Below are positions 34,701 through 43,602 of a stretch of DNA of 64,000 bases, piece by piece. The position numbers and the translations under genes are program-made. Source of the stretch: Anaerolineae bacterium (lineage in GTDB: Bacteria; Chloroflexota; Anaerolineae; Aggregatilineales; Phototrophicaceae). The stretch's first letter is position 1. Every line of letters starts with the position of its first letter. Location: contig JAFLCG010000009.1 of the NCBI GenBank assembly GCA_017303635.1, forward strand, positions 124,001-188,000. The letters run 5' to 3'. The notes below the pieces were generated by a model. That model did not search any database, was not told where the DNA came from, and worked only from the letters and a program-made list of their open reading frames with translations.

Positions 34701-35753
34701 ATGAGTCCTATCGAACAACAGATCATGAACCAGCTCAGCACGGTCATCGAACCAGAGCTTAATCGTGACATTGTTTCTTTAAACATGGTCCGGGACCTAT
34801 CCGTAAGCGGGGACACAGCCCACTTTACGATTGTGCTCACTACGCCCGCCTGTCCACTCAAGAATGTATTTGTTGATCGTTGCCATGCCGCCGTCATTGG
34901 GCAAGTGCAAGGGATCAATAAGCTGGACATCAAGTGGGATGCCCAGGTTCCAACGGATCGCAAGATCCATGGGAGACTCGATGTCCCTATGCGTAGTTTA
35001 ATCGCTGTCGGCAGTGGCAAGGGCGGCGTCGGCAAGAGCACCGTCTCCACTAATCTCGCCTGTGCCTTGGCCGAAGCAGGAGCACGAGTTGGCCTGATTG
35101 ATGGTGACATCCTGAATCCCAACATCCCGCAAATGACCGGACTGGGAGTGGGTCGTCCGCGTGTAGTCAACGGCAAAATGCTGCCTATGGAAGCCTATGG
35201 CTTCAAGCTCATGAGCACAGGTTTCCTGACCGAACCAGATAAACCGATGATCTTGCGGGGACCAATGCTCCACAGTGCCATCCGCCAACTATTCACTGAT
35301 GTGAACTGGGGCAATCTGGACTATATGATTGTTGACCTGCCTCCGGGGACCGGCGATGCCCCCCTCTCGCTGGCACAATCCTTCCCTTTGACGGGTGCCA
35401 TCATCGTTACACAACCCCAAGATGTGGCCGTTTCTGATGCCCTCCGCAGTATCGCCATGTTCGAAACCCTGAATGTGCCGATCTTGGGTGTTGTCGAAAA
35501 TATGGCTGGGGAATTCTTCGGCGAGGGTGGCGGTGAAAAACTGGCGCAACAGCGCGGCGTTCCATTCCTCGGTCGCATCCCCATGCAGTCCGGTGTTCGA
35601 ATTGGTGGAGACTATGGTCGCCCGGTGGTGATTCACGAATCAGATAGCCCAGCGGGTATGGCATTCCACAAATTTGCCCAGACCGTAGCCGCACGAGCCA
35701 GCGTCTTGATGTTGCAGACTGCTGACGTGATCCCGCTGACAGTTATTGGATAA
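34701..35753 (+). CDS. mrp: Mrp/ApbC-type P-loop ATPase without the CxxC
   Basis: Encodes 350 residues from ATG 34701 with AGGAG at 34691-34695. Residues 5-85 are a MIP18/DUF59 domain (IEPELNRDIVSLNMVRDL, TTPACPLKN), then a deviant Walker A GSGKGGVGKST, and DLPPGTGDAPLSL. Mrp/Nbp35 proteins carry or transfer Fe-S clusters and usually have a CPxCG motif after ENMS. Here the text runs ENMAGEFFGEGGGEKLAQQRG with no cysteine pair. It may therefore not hold a bridging cluster, or uses another site. It follows the photolyase-like gene on the same strand. Confidence 0.92.
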   Translation: MSPIEQQIMNQLSTVIEPELNRDIVSLNMVRDLSVSGDTAHFTIVLTTPACPLKNVFVDRCHAAVIGQVQGINKLDIKWDAQVPTDRKIHGRLDVPMRSLIAVGSGKGGVGKSTVSTNLACALAEAGARVGLIDGDILNPNIPQMTGLGVGRPRVVNGKMLPMEAYGFKLMSTGFLTEPDKPMILRGPMLHSAIRQLFTDVNWGNLDYMIVDLPPGTGDAPLSLAQSFPLTGAIIVTQPQDVAVSDALRSIAMFETLNVPILGVVENMAGEFFGEGGGEKLAQQRGVPFLGRIPMQSGVRIGGDYGRPVVIHESDSPAGMAFHKFAQTVAARASVLMLQTADVIPLTVIG

Positions 35754-35780
35754 CGCTAGCGCGTCCCCTCTTCAGTACTA

Positions 35781-35828
35781 TGACCACAACCGAGGCAGTA
35801 TCTAAACGATCTGCCTCGATTGTGGTCA
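35781..35828. terminator. large convergent hairpin
   Basis: Arms 35781-35798 and 35811-35828 pair over 17 of 18 positions with a 12-nt loop. It lies between mrp and a convergent small gene, whose stop codon is in the right arm. No T-run follows on the plus strand, so it may act as a processing or bidirectional stop signal. Confidence 0.6.
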
Positions 35829-36104
35829 ATCGTCCAAACCCAAAACCTTGATGTTATCGCTGCTGCCAACCGGGTTGTAACGCCCGATCAGTAACCAGAA
35901 TAGCCCTGTCAGCAACAAACCGAACAGTAAACCAAGGACTGCTTCGCCAACAACCTGAGCGGTAATCGACCAGTAGCCAATCAAACCCAGAACCACCAGC
36001 ATAGATATCCAAACGATACGGCGCTGGGATTGCTCAGAGCGCTGAATCAAAACAAAAATGACGGTAAAACTGACCATCAGCAGAAAAGTAATCCACCAAT
36101 TCAT
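35826..36104 (-). CDS. small three-helix membrane protein
   Basis: Encodes 92 residues from the ATG at 36104, preferred over one 33 bases upstream because GAGGTGG precedes it. Three hydrophobic segments (WWITFLLMVSFTVIFVLI, RIVWISMLVVLGLIGYWSI, and a third around LLFGLLLTGLFWLLI) are followed by a short polar tail (NPVGSSDNIKVLGLDD). I do not recognise the family. It stands alone between convergent mrp and divergent STAS genes. Confidence 0.65.
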   Translation of the reverse strand: MNWWITFLLMVSFTVIFVLIQRSEQSQRRIVWISMLVVLGLIGYWSITAQVVGEAVLGLLFGLLLTGLFWLLIGRYNPVGSSDNIKVLGLDD

Positions 36105-36162
36105 GCTTCCACCTCGATCAGCGATTACAATTGCCAAATTCTCGCCAGAAATTATACAGCCG

Positions 36163-36191
36163 TTCGCAGAAGGATTGAATCAGGCTATACT
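36163..36191 (+). promoter_or_regulatory. sigma-70-like promoter
   Basis: TTCGCA at 36163-36168 and TATACT at 36186-36191, 17-base spacer, upstream of the STAS gene. Confidence 0.55.
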
Positions 36192-36214
36192 AAGTAAAGT
36201 AGCTACAGCATAAC

Positions 36215-36562
36215 ATGAAGCAGGCCTCCATGATTCAGGTTGAGATTAGTGATCGCCAACAATTAACTATTTTGGAAGCAGCCGGGCGAATTGATAGCTC
36301 TAACGCATCCGAGTTAGGGCAAGCCCTGAGTAGTGTCATTGGGCGTGGACGTACCCATTTGGTGCTGGATCTGGCTAAAGTCGACTACATGAGCAGCGCC
36401 GGACTGAGGGAGTTGGTCGGCGCACTAAAGCGGTTGCAGGGTAATGGGGATTTGCGGCTAGCACAACCCTCAGAGCGCGTGCTGGAGGTGATGGAGATCG
36501 CTGGACTGGATACAATCTTTAAGATTTTCCCCAGCATTGCCGCTGCTGTTGAAAGTTACTAG
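36215..36562 (+). CDS. STAS-domain anti-sigma factor antagonist
   Basis: Encodes 115 residues (an alternative ATG at 36230 would remove five). The STAS fold is clear: GRIDSSNASELGQALSS and the phospho-accepting serine in YMSSAGLRELVGALKRL near residue 60. Such proteins free a sigma factor by binding the anti-sigma kinase when unphosphorylated. The kinase-like partner gene starts 17 bases downstream, so the two form a partner-switch module. No sigma factor is nearby. Confidence 0.92.
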   Translation: MKQASMIQVEISDRQQLTILEAAGRIDSSNASELGQALSSVIGRGRTHLVLDLAKVDYMSSAGLRELVGALKRLQGNGDLRLAQPSERVLEVMEIAGLDTIFKIFPSIAAAVESY

Positions 36563-36579
36563 CGGCTATAACGATCTCC

Positions 36580-36999
36580 ATGAGAGAGTCTCGTGTTTTT
36601 GCTGCAGAACGAGCCGAACTGGCAGCTGCCCGTGAGTTTGTTGCACAAATGGGCACACTAGCTGGATTAGATGCCGCGGCTATTCAGCACTGTGAGTTGG
36701 CAGTCGATGAAGCCATGTCCAATATCATCGAACATGGCTATCGCTCGCCAGGTTCAGATCAATCGATCGAGATCACATGTATCACCAGCGATGAGGGATT
36801 AACGATCATCATCATCGATAGCGGCGAAGCCTTCAACCCCTTGAGCAACCCTATTCCGAACTACCTCACTCCACTGGCAGAACGAACCGAAGGGGGCTGG
36901 GGCATTCATTTTATCCGCACCCTTATGGATAAAGTTCAATATGCCCGTCGGGACGGTCAAAACCAACTCACGATGCTCAAACATAGAGCACTGCACTAA
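36580..36999 (+). CDS. RsbW-type anti-sigma kinase (HATPase_c_2)
   Basis: Encodes 139 residues of a single GHKL ATPase domain: ELAVDEAMSNIIEHGY (N-box), IIIDSGEAFNP (G1-like) and GGWGIHFIRTLMDKVQY (G2-like). It is expected to phosphorylate the STAS protein encoded just upstream and to bind a sigma factor. The gene order antagonist then kinase matches SpoIIAA/SpoIIAB and RsbV/RsbW pairs. The target sigma factor cannot be named from this window. Confidence 0.9.
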   Translation: MRESRVFAAERAELAAAREFVAQMGTLAGLDAAAIQHCELAVDEAMSNIIEHGYRSPGSDQSIEITCITSDEGLTIIIIDSGEAFNPLSNPIPNYLTPLAERTEGGWGIHFIRTLMDKVQYARRDGQNQLTMLKHRALH

Positions 37000-37010
37000 A
37001 TCTCGACAAA

Positions 37011-38672
37011 TCAGTTAAGCCGGTCTGCCCGCCACCCGTTGATATTATTCAGATCCACCTGCCCTTCCGGGGGCAGATAGTTACCAATACAGTCCTGGGC
37101 TGTGACTGGCAGATCAGTACGCGGCGCAACCAGCGGTTGTTCTGGATTGAAGTAGTTCCACGCTGCTCGTGAAATATCTTCAATGATAGGCCAGAACTTC
37201 TGATAATCCTGAAACTCGGTCTGCTCCCAAAGATAAACGGCAATAACGTAGTGACGGCCATTAGGAGAAAAGACGATACCCGCATCGCCGCTCATATCTT
37301 CCACCCAGCCATTCTTATGCGCGATGCGTACACCCTCAGGAATTCCTCCCTGTAGTAAGCGTAGCAAATCGTTGGCGCTCATCAACTCGATCATTTGCTT
37401 ACATTCATTCTGGGTATATTCACCATCGGGATAGGCCGCCATCAACCCTGAGCCATAATTAGCACAATCGTAAATCATGCTAAATAGAGTCCCCATGTCT
37501 TCAGCAGTCGTCTGATTAAAAGGATCAGCATTAGCCCGATAAGTTGAATTTGGGGACGTCTGTGGAGGAGAAATGGAGCCAAATTCTTGTCCGGCCACCC
37601 CTAGTACAAGTGGAGCGGTAATATAGGTATTCCGCGCACCCAGAAAGTTAGCATTTTGGCTCACACCCCAAATACCCCGAAACAGATCATCGTCAATACC
37701 GCCTGGACGTGATTCCAGCGGAATACGTTGACCAATAATCTGCATCATCAGATTCGAAGAAGAATTGTTACTACAAAGCAGAGAATTCGCCATTAACCAG
37801 GCCTCGTCCTGCGGAACTGCCGTCCAAACATATCGAAAGTAGTCCAGCAAGATCGGCACTTTGATCGTACTAGCCGCGGAGAAGGCTACATCACTCAGAA
37901 TATTGACTTCTTCACCCGTTTGAAGGTCCTGAATATAGACTGAAGCAATCGTCGTTTGCCCATCATAGATAAAGCCCCGCGAATCCAGATAAGCTATGAT
38001 CATTTCACGAAGCGTATCGATATTCCCTCGGTTAATGTCCGACCTCACCACCGGTAGTATCACCGAGCGATTCACAGGATCATTGAGAGCCGCATCAATC
38101 AGGGGAAGTGCAGCGTTAACATCCAGTTGATATCCTTCCGATCCTGGGCGAAGAGTCAGTGTTTCCAGATTATAGTCGGCTTGGCCAGATCTTCGATCAT
38201 AGCGTGCAGCAATATCTTGTAGAACCTGACTGACTACTGACTCTTGGTAGGTAGCTGCTAAGGGCACCTGAACCGAACGAACGGTTTGACGCCCCATTAA
38301 GTAGTCCAGAAACTGCGCCCATTCATTGCCTTCAACGTCATCCTGAGCGCGGATTGCAGCGACCATCGTCTCCACATTGACTCGAAAACCGACCTGAACA
38401 GGATCAAGGAGTATGGGATTATCCTCATAGTAGAGCGTGATTGGCTGGCTATAGACTGCTTCGATACTACTAGCAGCATCACGGGAAGATAGATTACCTA
38501 TCTGTACACCGCCAGCCTGGACATCGGAGGGCAGAATACCCTGGCGATCACTAAACGTCACAAGATTGAACAGAAACAACCCTACCCCACTAATGACCAG
38601 CAAGGCAGAAAATACCGGCAGAAACAGTGAAGGCCCGCGACGGCGCCGCGCACGCATTACCGATGTAGTCAT
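37011..38672 (-). CDS. membrane-anchored class A beta-lactamase-like serine hydrolase
   Basis: Encodes 553 residues. One N-terminal helix (about 15-40) anchors the protein. Two PG_binding_4-like modules follow at about 50-115 and 130-220, of the kind found in VanW/YoaR proteins. Residues 250-500 are a beta-lactamase/penicillin-binding fold with SxxK at about Ser268 (STIK), a Ser-x-Asn region in CSNNSSSNLMM, and HKNGW in the place of KTG. The protein may act on peptidoglycan or be a lactamase; the KNG replacement leaves the activity open. It is coupled by ATGA to the upstream NUDIX gene. Confidence 0.85.
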   Translation of the reverse strand: MTTSVMRARRRRGPSLFLPVFSALLVISGVGLFLFNLVTFSDRQGILPSDVQAGGVQIGNLSSRDAASSIEAVYSQPITLYYEDNPILLDPVQVGFRVNVETMVAAIRAQDDVEGNEWAQFLDYLMGRQTVRSVQVPLAATYQESVVSQVLQDIAARYDRRSGQADYNLETLTLRPGSEGYQLDVNAALPLIDAALNDPVNRSVILPVVRSDINRGNIDTLREMIIAYLDSRGFIYDGQTTIASVYIQDLQTGEEVNILSDVAFSAASTIKVPILLDYFRYVWTAVPQDEAWLMANSLLCSNNSSSNLMMQIIGQRIPLESRPGGIDDDLFRGIWGVSQNANFLGARNTYITAPLVLGVAGQEFGSISPPQTSPNSTYRANADPFNQTTAEDMGTLFSMIYDCANYGSGLMAAYPDGEYTQNECKQMIELMSANDLLRLLQGGIPEGVRIAHKNGWVEDMSGDAGIVFSPNGRHYVIAVYLWEQTEFQDYQKFWPIIEDISRAAWNYFNPEQPLVAPRTDLPVTAQDCIGNYLPPEGQVDLNNINGWRADRLN

Positions 38673-39139
38673 GAGATCTTTTGTCCCGCAGATTGGTCAA
38701 AGAGTTGCATGATGGCTTGATAATGAAACTTCTGCAATTGAGGAAGCTCGTCAAGACGATACCACTGGTAACCAAGCAGTTCATAACTAAGGGACTGTAC
38801 CTGGCCTTGTGCGGAACAGGCATAGGCAAAATCTAAATGCCCTGGTTCATTCATATTCATATGGATTAATCGCCCCACATCAACGGTCAAACCAAGTTCT
38901 TCTTTTAGTTCGCGTTGAATAGCGTGAGCAGGGTGCTCTTGGTGATCGACCCAACCACCGGGTAAACCCCATGGACAGTAGGGATGAAATACATGTTCAA
39001 CCAGCAAGATCCGTTGTTGATCGTCAACCACGATGCCAACCACACCTGCAGTGAAACGCGCCTGCAGCAAGCGAAAGAAGAACCGTAGCCCAGCCACTAT
39101 CCAGGGATAACGTCGCAAAAGTCGGGCGAGCGATTGCAT
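38669..39139 (-). CDS. NUDIX hydrolase
   Basis: Encodes 156 residues from the ATG at 39139, which has AAAGGTG nine bases upstream; 21 more codons are open. The Nudix box is complete (GGWVDHQEHPAHAIQRELKEELGL). A basic, hydrophobic N-terminal stretch (ARLLRRYPWIVAGLRFFFRLLQAR) could lie on the membrane. The substrate is unknown. The stop overlaps the start of the serine hydrolase gene, so the two are made together. Confidence 0.85.
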   Translation of the reverse strand: MQSLARLLRRYPWIVAGLRFFFRLLQARFTAGVVGIVVDDQQRILLVEHVFHPYCPWGLPGGWVDHQEHPAHAIQRELKEELGLTVDVGRLIHMNMNEPGHLDFAYACSAQGQVQSLSYELLGYQWYRLDELPQLQKFHYQAIMQLFDQSAGQKIS

Positions 39140-39256
39140 CAAGTCAGCACCTTTTGAACCTGCATAGACGGCAGTGTAGCGAATGTCAAAGAACCTCGTC
39201 AATCCGCATTCCGCTTAGCATCGCTTCGCAGTGCAAGCTGAATTAGAGGTGTATGC

Positions 39257-39262
39257 TATACT
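39257..39262 (+). promoter_or_regulatory. extended -10 promoter element
   Basis: TGCTATACT places an extended -10 (TGn) before TATACT at 39257-39262; no good -35 is seen. It is 44 bases before the start of the large kinase-like gene. Confidence 0.45.
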
Positions 39263-39305
39263 CATAATCAAACGATTTTGTAATAGCCATCGGGGATGAA
39301 CGACT

Positions 39306-42300
39306 GTGTTGCCTGAACCATATGCCTTCCTGGATTTGCTGGTACGCCCCCCCGGCAATCTCATCTATTTTGTGCTCATTATGGTCATTAGCCAGGCAAG
39401 TCTGTTCATGGCGCTCGGTGAACGCTGGCGACAGCCAGCCAATTCGCTGGCAGCGCGTTACGCTCTGGCGACTATCGCTTTAGTCAGCATCTGGTTTGTA
39501 TTAATGGTCGGGGCCTTAATCGCCATCATCACTGAGCAAAGTGCGGTGACAATTCTGCCACCATTGGAACGCGCCGCGACCAGCCTTAGCATTCTGGTAC
39601 TGGCGTGGGCATTTTTGGCTCCCGAGCAATTACAACGGTCACGGGTCTTCAATACAATGACCCTGCTTCTGATGGTAGCCATTGCAGCTGGTTATCTTCT
39701 GACGGGATTTGATTGGGGTGGCGTCGCTCGGCGCATTGAATTCAACAGTACAACTTATGCTATTACCTGGGCAGCGATCCCGCTTGTGCTTTCCCTCCTG
39801 AGTATTGTCGTCCTGATTGCGTACTTCCGGCGCATCATCGATGCTCCACTAAAACTCATGTTTTTCAGTCTTTTGGCGATTGGCTTTGGTGTAACCCTGT
39901 ATCGTCTCTCACAAGGGTTCGTAGCGGGGCATGATGCCGGGCCTGCAAGACTAGCCTTCCTCTGTGCTTTACCCATATTGCCCGCGCTGATCTATCGTAT
40001 GATTCTGAGCCGGATGCAGCATGAAATTGAGCAAACACCTCGCCAACAATCTGCTTCCACACATCAGAATCCAGTACAAACAGAACAACGACTGCTACCT
40101 CCCCCGCCACCCGTCCCATCCCTATCGCCCATGCAAAGAGACTCAATCCAGTTGCTTCGCGCACTGGGATTGATTATGGAGGAAGCAACACCGGGCAGTA
40201 TCCCGGAACGGATCGTCAAATCCGCATTGGAGAGCCTGAAAGCCGAAGCTGGCGCGCTCTTTATGCTTCAGGACGCGAACTATGCTGATATTCTAGCTGG
40301 TTATGACCGGGTCGCTGAAAAGACGCTCTCAGGATTAGCTATCAATCTCGATAGTCAACCAACCCTGGTGAATTCTATTGAACGCCGTCTACAGCGTCCC
40401 CTGTTCCCGGATCGCAATATGGATGAACTCCGGGACATCTACAATCGGCTCGATATTGAACAGATTGGGCCTGCCTATCTTCAACCGCTCGTTAATGGAA
40501 AAGATCTCATCGGCGTGCTGATGGTCAGCCTACCTTACAGTAAACGCGAACTGCACGATCAGGAACGCGAACTACTGAAGGGCATCGGCGTCATTGCGGG
40601 TAATCTGCTCTCGCTGAGTATCGCAGCGAAAGATGCTCGTCATCGGGCCGAGGAACGTGCCATTCAGGCAATGGTCCAGGGAGTTCCTGTTGATCAGGTC
40701 AGCGACAATACGCTCATAGCAGCCCGACAGGAAATGCAGGCAACACTGCAACTCCTACGCGAACAGAATACCGAGCTAACACGACAAATCGCCCAAATGC
40801 AGGTTGAGTTGGATCGCGAACGGAATCGTGTTGTGCAAGAGCTTGGCGAAACCGATGAAGGCATGTCAATCTCTCAACGCATGATTGCCATGAACGAAGA
40901 GCAAACAGATCTCCGCGACGAGCGTGACCGCTTGCTTATGCGTTTACAGGAAGCTGAAACTGCACTTGCAGGGGCAACTGTCCGGGATAATGAAGGTGCT
41001 CTGAAAACCCTCATTGAATCGCTGAAACGCGAGCGGGATGAATTGCTCTACCAGAGAGAATCGTTGCAGAGTCAGATTCAAGATCTGCGCCATGAGGAGT
41101 CGATAATCCACACTCCACAAATGGCACAACAGTACCTTGAGCGCCTCAACGACGATAAGGCTCGCCTGCTTGCCGAGCGTGACCAATTCCAGGCTCGTCT
41201 GAACGACATTGAAAAGCAGCTCAAAGCTGCCGGGGTTGAGGCTACGGCTTCAGGTCTTTCACGCTTGATTTCCAGCCTCACAGAACAACGCGCTATCTTG
41301 CAGACAAAAGTAGAGACCCTCGAACTTGAGCGCAGTGCATTGCTGCGCGAACGAGCCAATGTTGAAGATAGCATCCGTCGGGAAAAAGAACGCGATTCAC
41401 GGGTCATCAGCCTACAAAATGAGGTCAAGAATTTGATGGCCGACCGTGAGGCAATGGCGGTTGAGCGTGACCAATTCCGTAACGAACGCAATGAATTGCT
41501 TACGCTCAAGGAAACAATGAAGCAGCAGCGTGCCCGTCTGTTAGCTGAAGCCTCCGGCTATCAAATTGAACTGGCCGAAAGTCATCAGGAACAAGCCCGC
41601 CTGCACAATCGTCTACAAGAACTCGAAACCGAACGTGGCGCATTAGCCAGTCAGCGTGATCTGCTCCTCGCCGAAAAACAAGCTCTTGAAACCCAGCGCA
41701 ACCAACTGGAAGCCAACTACCAGGGTAACCGGGAACGTCTGCAGGAAATCAGCGAGGAAGGCGTACAATCATTGACCAAGATCATAGATGACCTCACCCA
41801 ATCCAGAGCCACCCTCGAACAAGAACTTCAGGATGCCCGCTCAGCGTTGGCCCTCACCCAAAATCAGATTGATGCCATGGCCGTTCGCTTGGAAGCCAAT
41901 ACCAGCTTGCCCGAACCAACAACCGCGCGCACTACTGTCAACACCGACAATTTCCTGCGAATGATCCAAGATCTACGAACTCCAGCCACGTCCATCATGG
42001 GTTACGTCGACTTACTGCTCGACGAGTCGGCTGGCATACTCGGTGAAATGCAGCGCAAATTCCTGCAGCGTGTGGCCTCCAATGTCAGCCGAATGGAAGT
42101 CATGTTGGAGGATTTGACGCGGATCACCGCACTCGAAACAGATCAATATAACCTGGTCATTCAGCCCGTTGATGTGGTTGCGTTGATCGAAGATGCCATT
42201 ACCAGTGCGACATATCAGTTCCGCGAAAAAGGTCTCTCCGTTCACCTGAATCTGGATGACAATGTTCCAGCAATCCAGGCAGACCGAGATGCCATCAGTC

Positions 42301-42701
42301 AGATCGTGAACCAACTGCTTGGCAATGCTTATATGGCCTCTCCCCCCGGCACACAAATCTATATTGCGGCCCACCGACAGGAAGTGAAGCTCTCGCAAAA
42401 CGCCAATTTATCCGTACCTACCGACTGCTTGCTAGTGTCGGTTGAAGATCGTGGAGCGGGTATCCCGGCTGAAGAATTGAGCCGGATCTTCAAACGCAAA
42501 TACCGGGCGGATAATCCTGAGGTCAAAGGTCTGGGTGACAATGGAGTCGGGCTTTCAATTGCGCGTACGCTTGCAGAAGCCCACGGCGGCGGCCTCTGGG
42601 TCGAAAGCCAGTCAAGTAAAGGCAGTATCTTCTACTTTGCGCTGCCGATTTCATCGAAGAATAGCTACTCACTCAAGTTAGAGGCAGCACAGCAATCATG
42701 A
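39306..42701 (+). CDS. 7TM-GAF-coiled-coil histidine-kinase-like protein lacking the phospho-accepting His
   Basis: Encodes 1131 residues from a GTG at 39306, with GGGGA upstream. Seven hydrophobic helices fill residues 10-240; a Pro-rich link and a GAF domain (about 280-440) follow; residues 450-860 are a long coiled coil rich in Glu, Arg, Leu and Gln. A HisKA-like pair of helices begins at 880, but the H-box reads IQDLRTPATSIMGY, with Gln888 where the kinase His belongs. The ATPase domain keeps its motifs: QLLGNAY, VEDRGAGIP, NGVGLSIARTLAEAHGG. It may be a pseudokinase that senses and regulates a partner. Its stop overlaps the next gene (ATGA). Confidence 0.9.
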   Translation: MLPEPYAFLDLLVRPPGNLIYFVLIMVISQASLFMALGERWRQPANSLAARYALATIALVSIWFVLMVGALIAIITEQSAVTILPPLERAATSLSILVLAWAFLAPEQLQRSRVFNTMTLLLMVAIAAGYLLTGFDWGGVARRIEFNSTTYAITWAAIPLVLSLLSIVVLIAYFRRIIDAPLKLMFFSLLAIGFGVTLYRLSQGFVAGHDAGPARLAFLCALPILPALIYRMILSRMQHEIEQTPRQQSASTHQNPVQTEQRLLPPPPPVPSLSPMQRDSIQLLRALGLIMEEATPGSIPERIVKSALESLKAEAGALFMLQDANYADILAGYDRVAEKTLSGLAINLDSQPTLVNSIERRLQRPLFPDRNMDELRDIYNRLDIEQIGPAYLQPLVNGKDLIGVLMVSLPYSKRELHDQERELLKGIGVIAGNLLSLSIAAKDARHRAEERAIQAMVQGVPVDQVSDNTLIAARQEMQATLQLLREQNTELTRQIAQMQVELDRERNRVVQELGETDEGMSISQRMIAMNEEQTDLRDERDRLLMRLQEAETALAGATVRDNEGALKTLIESLKRERDELLYQRESLQSQIQDLRHEESIIHTPQMAQQYLERLNDDKARLLAERDQFQARLNDIEKQLKAAGVEATASGLSRLISSLTEQRAILQTKVETLELERSALLRERANVEDSIRREKERDSRVISLQNEVKNLMADREAMAVERDQFRNERNELLTLKETMKQQRARLLAEASGYQIELAESHQEQARLHNRLQELETERGALASQRDLLLAEKQALETQRNQLEANYQGNRERLQEISEEGVQSLTKIIDDLTQSRATLEQELQDARSALALTQNQIDAMAVRLEANTSLPEPTTARTTVNTDNFLRMIQDLRTPATSIMGYVDLLLDESAGILGEMQRKFLQRVASNVSRMEVMLEDLTRITALETDQYNLVIQPVDVVALIEDAITSATYQFREKGLSVHLNLDDNVPAIQADRDAISQIVNQLLGNAYMASPPGTQIYIAAHRQEVKLSQNANLSVPTDCLLVSVEDRGAGIPAEELSRIFKRKYRADNPEVKGLGDNGVGLSIARTLAEAHGGGLWVESQSSKGSIFYFALPISSKNSYSLKLEAAQQS

Positions 42702-43504
42702 AGCGCGATTTCGGTAACGAGTTCATTGTAGCCATTGGGGCTGTCGGCATATTGGCCTTTGCCATTACCTTTGCGGTAATTCTGGCCCTTTCTGGTGGAA
42801 CTGCGGTTGCGCCCACGGCAACTGCGTCAGTTTCAAATAGTACCAATTTGCCGACACTGGGTTCTCAGGCAACCAATACGACCACAGTTGGAAATGGCAG
42901 CAACGCAACAAACACCTCAATGCCAGAAGTAACTCCCGCACCGGAAACCATAGAAGCAAGCCCCGCTGTTAGTGCGACTGCAGCCAACTCTGCCAATTCT
43001 CAGGTGCAACCAACCACTTTCGAGTTGTCAGCAACGCCGATCCTGCCAACCTACACTCTTGTTCCCGCCACAACTATCCCCAGCGCCACGCCTCAACCAG
43101 TGACACTCACACCGCGACCCACACAAACCTTGACTTTGGTGCCATCTAATACACCGCGTCCTAGTGCTACTAGCACCTCGACAAGTACGACATCTCCAAC
43201 GCCCATGCCAATCCGGGCCTCAGCCACCCCTGTAGCGAGCAATACCGCCCGTCCGACTGCAACAGCTATACCACCCACTGCAACCATAACGCCCAGTCAC
43301 ACGCCCAGCAGAACATATACTGCCACCCACACCCCAACGCAGACTCCTACACTAACACCTAGCCGTACACCGACCTCGACCGCAACACGAACACCTACCC
43401 GTACCCCTACAGCGACGGCAACTGCCACTTGGACACCGCGTCCTACCGAACCTTTTGGGATCTTCCCAACTGCAACCAGTCCGTTGCCAACCTTACCATC
43501 CTAA
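42698..43504 (+). CDS. membrane-anchored Thr/Pro-rich surface protein
   Basis: Encodes 268 residues. A single transmembrane helix at about 12-35 (VGILAFAITFAVILALSGG) is followed by about 230 residues of low-complexity Thr/Pro/Ser/Ala (TPTRTPTATATATWTPRP) with no globular domain. It would form a long extended outer tail, perhaps O-glycosylated. The start overlaps the stop of the kinase-like gene upstream, which suggests a joint role at the envelope. Function unknown. Confidence 0.75.
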   Translation: MKRDFGNEFIVAIGAVGILAFAITFAVILALSGGTAVAPTATASVSNSTNLPTLGSQATNTTTVGNGSNATNTSMPEVTPAPETIEASPAVSATAANSANSQVQPTTFELSATPILPTYTLVPATTIPSATPQPVTLTPRPTQTLTLVPSNTPRPSATSTSTSTTSPTPMPIRASATPVASNTARPTATAIPPTATITPSHTPSRTYTATHTPTQTPTLTPSRTPTSTATRTPTRTPTATATATWTPRPTEPFGIFPTATSPLPTLPS

Positions 43505-43541
43505 ATGGTCGTAGGGTAATCGATGGTTAGAATCAGTATCG

Positions 43542-43583
43542 CATCCCGGCTAGTCATTCAGTAGACTACCGGGATGTGTGTCT
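43542..43583 (+). terminator. hairpin with weak T-run before the LCP gene
   Basis: CATCCCGG (43542-43549) pairs with CCGGGATG (43569-43576) and TAGTC with GACTA inside, one bulged base and an 8-nt loop. TGTGTCTTT follows. It may end the upstream transcript. Confidence 0.55.
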
Positions 43584-43602
43584 TTAGACATGAGAATTCT
43601 CC

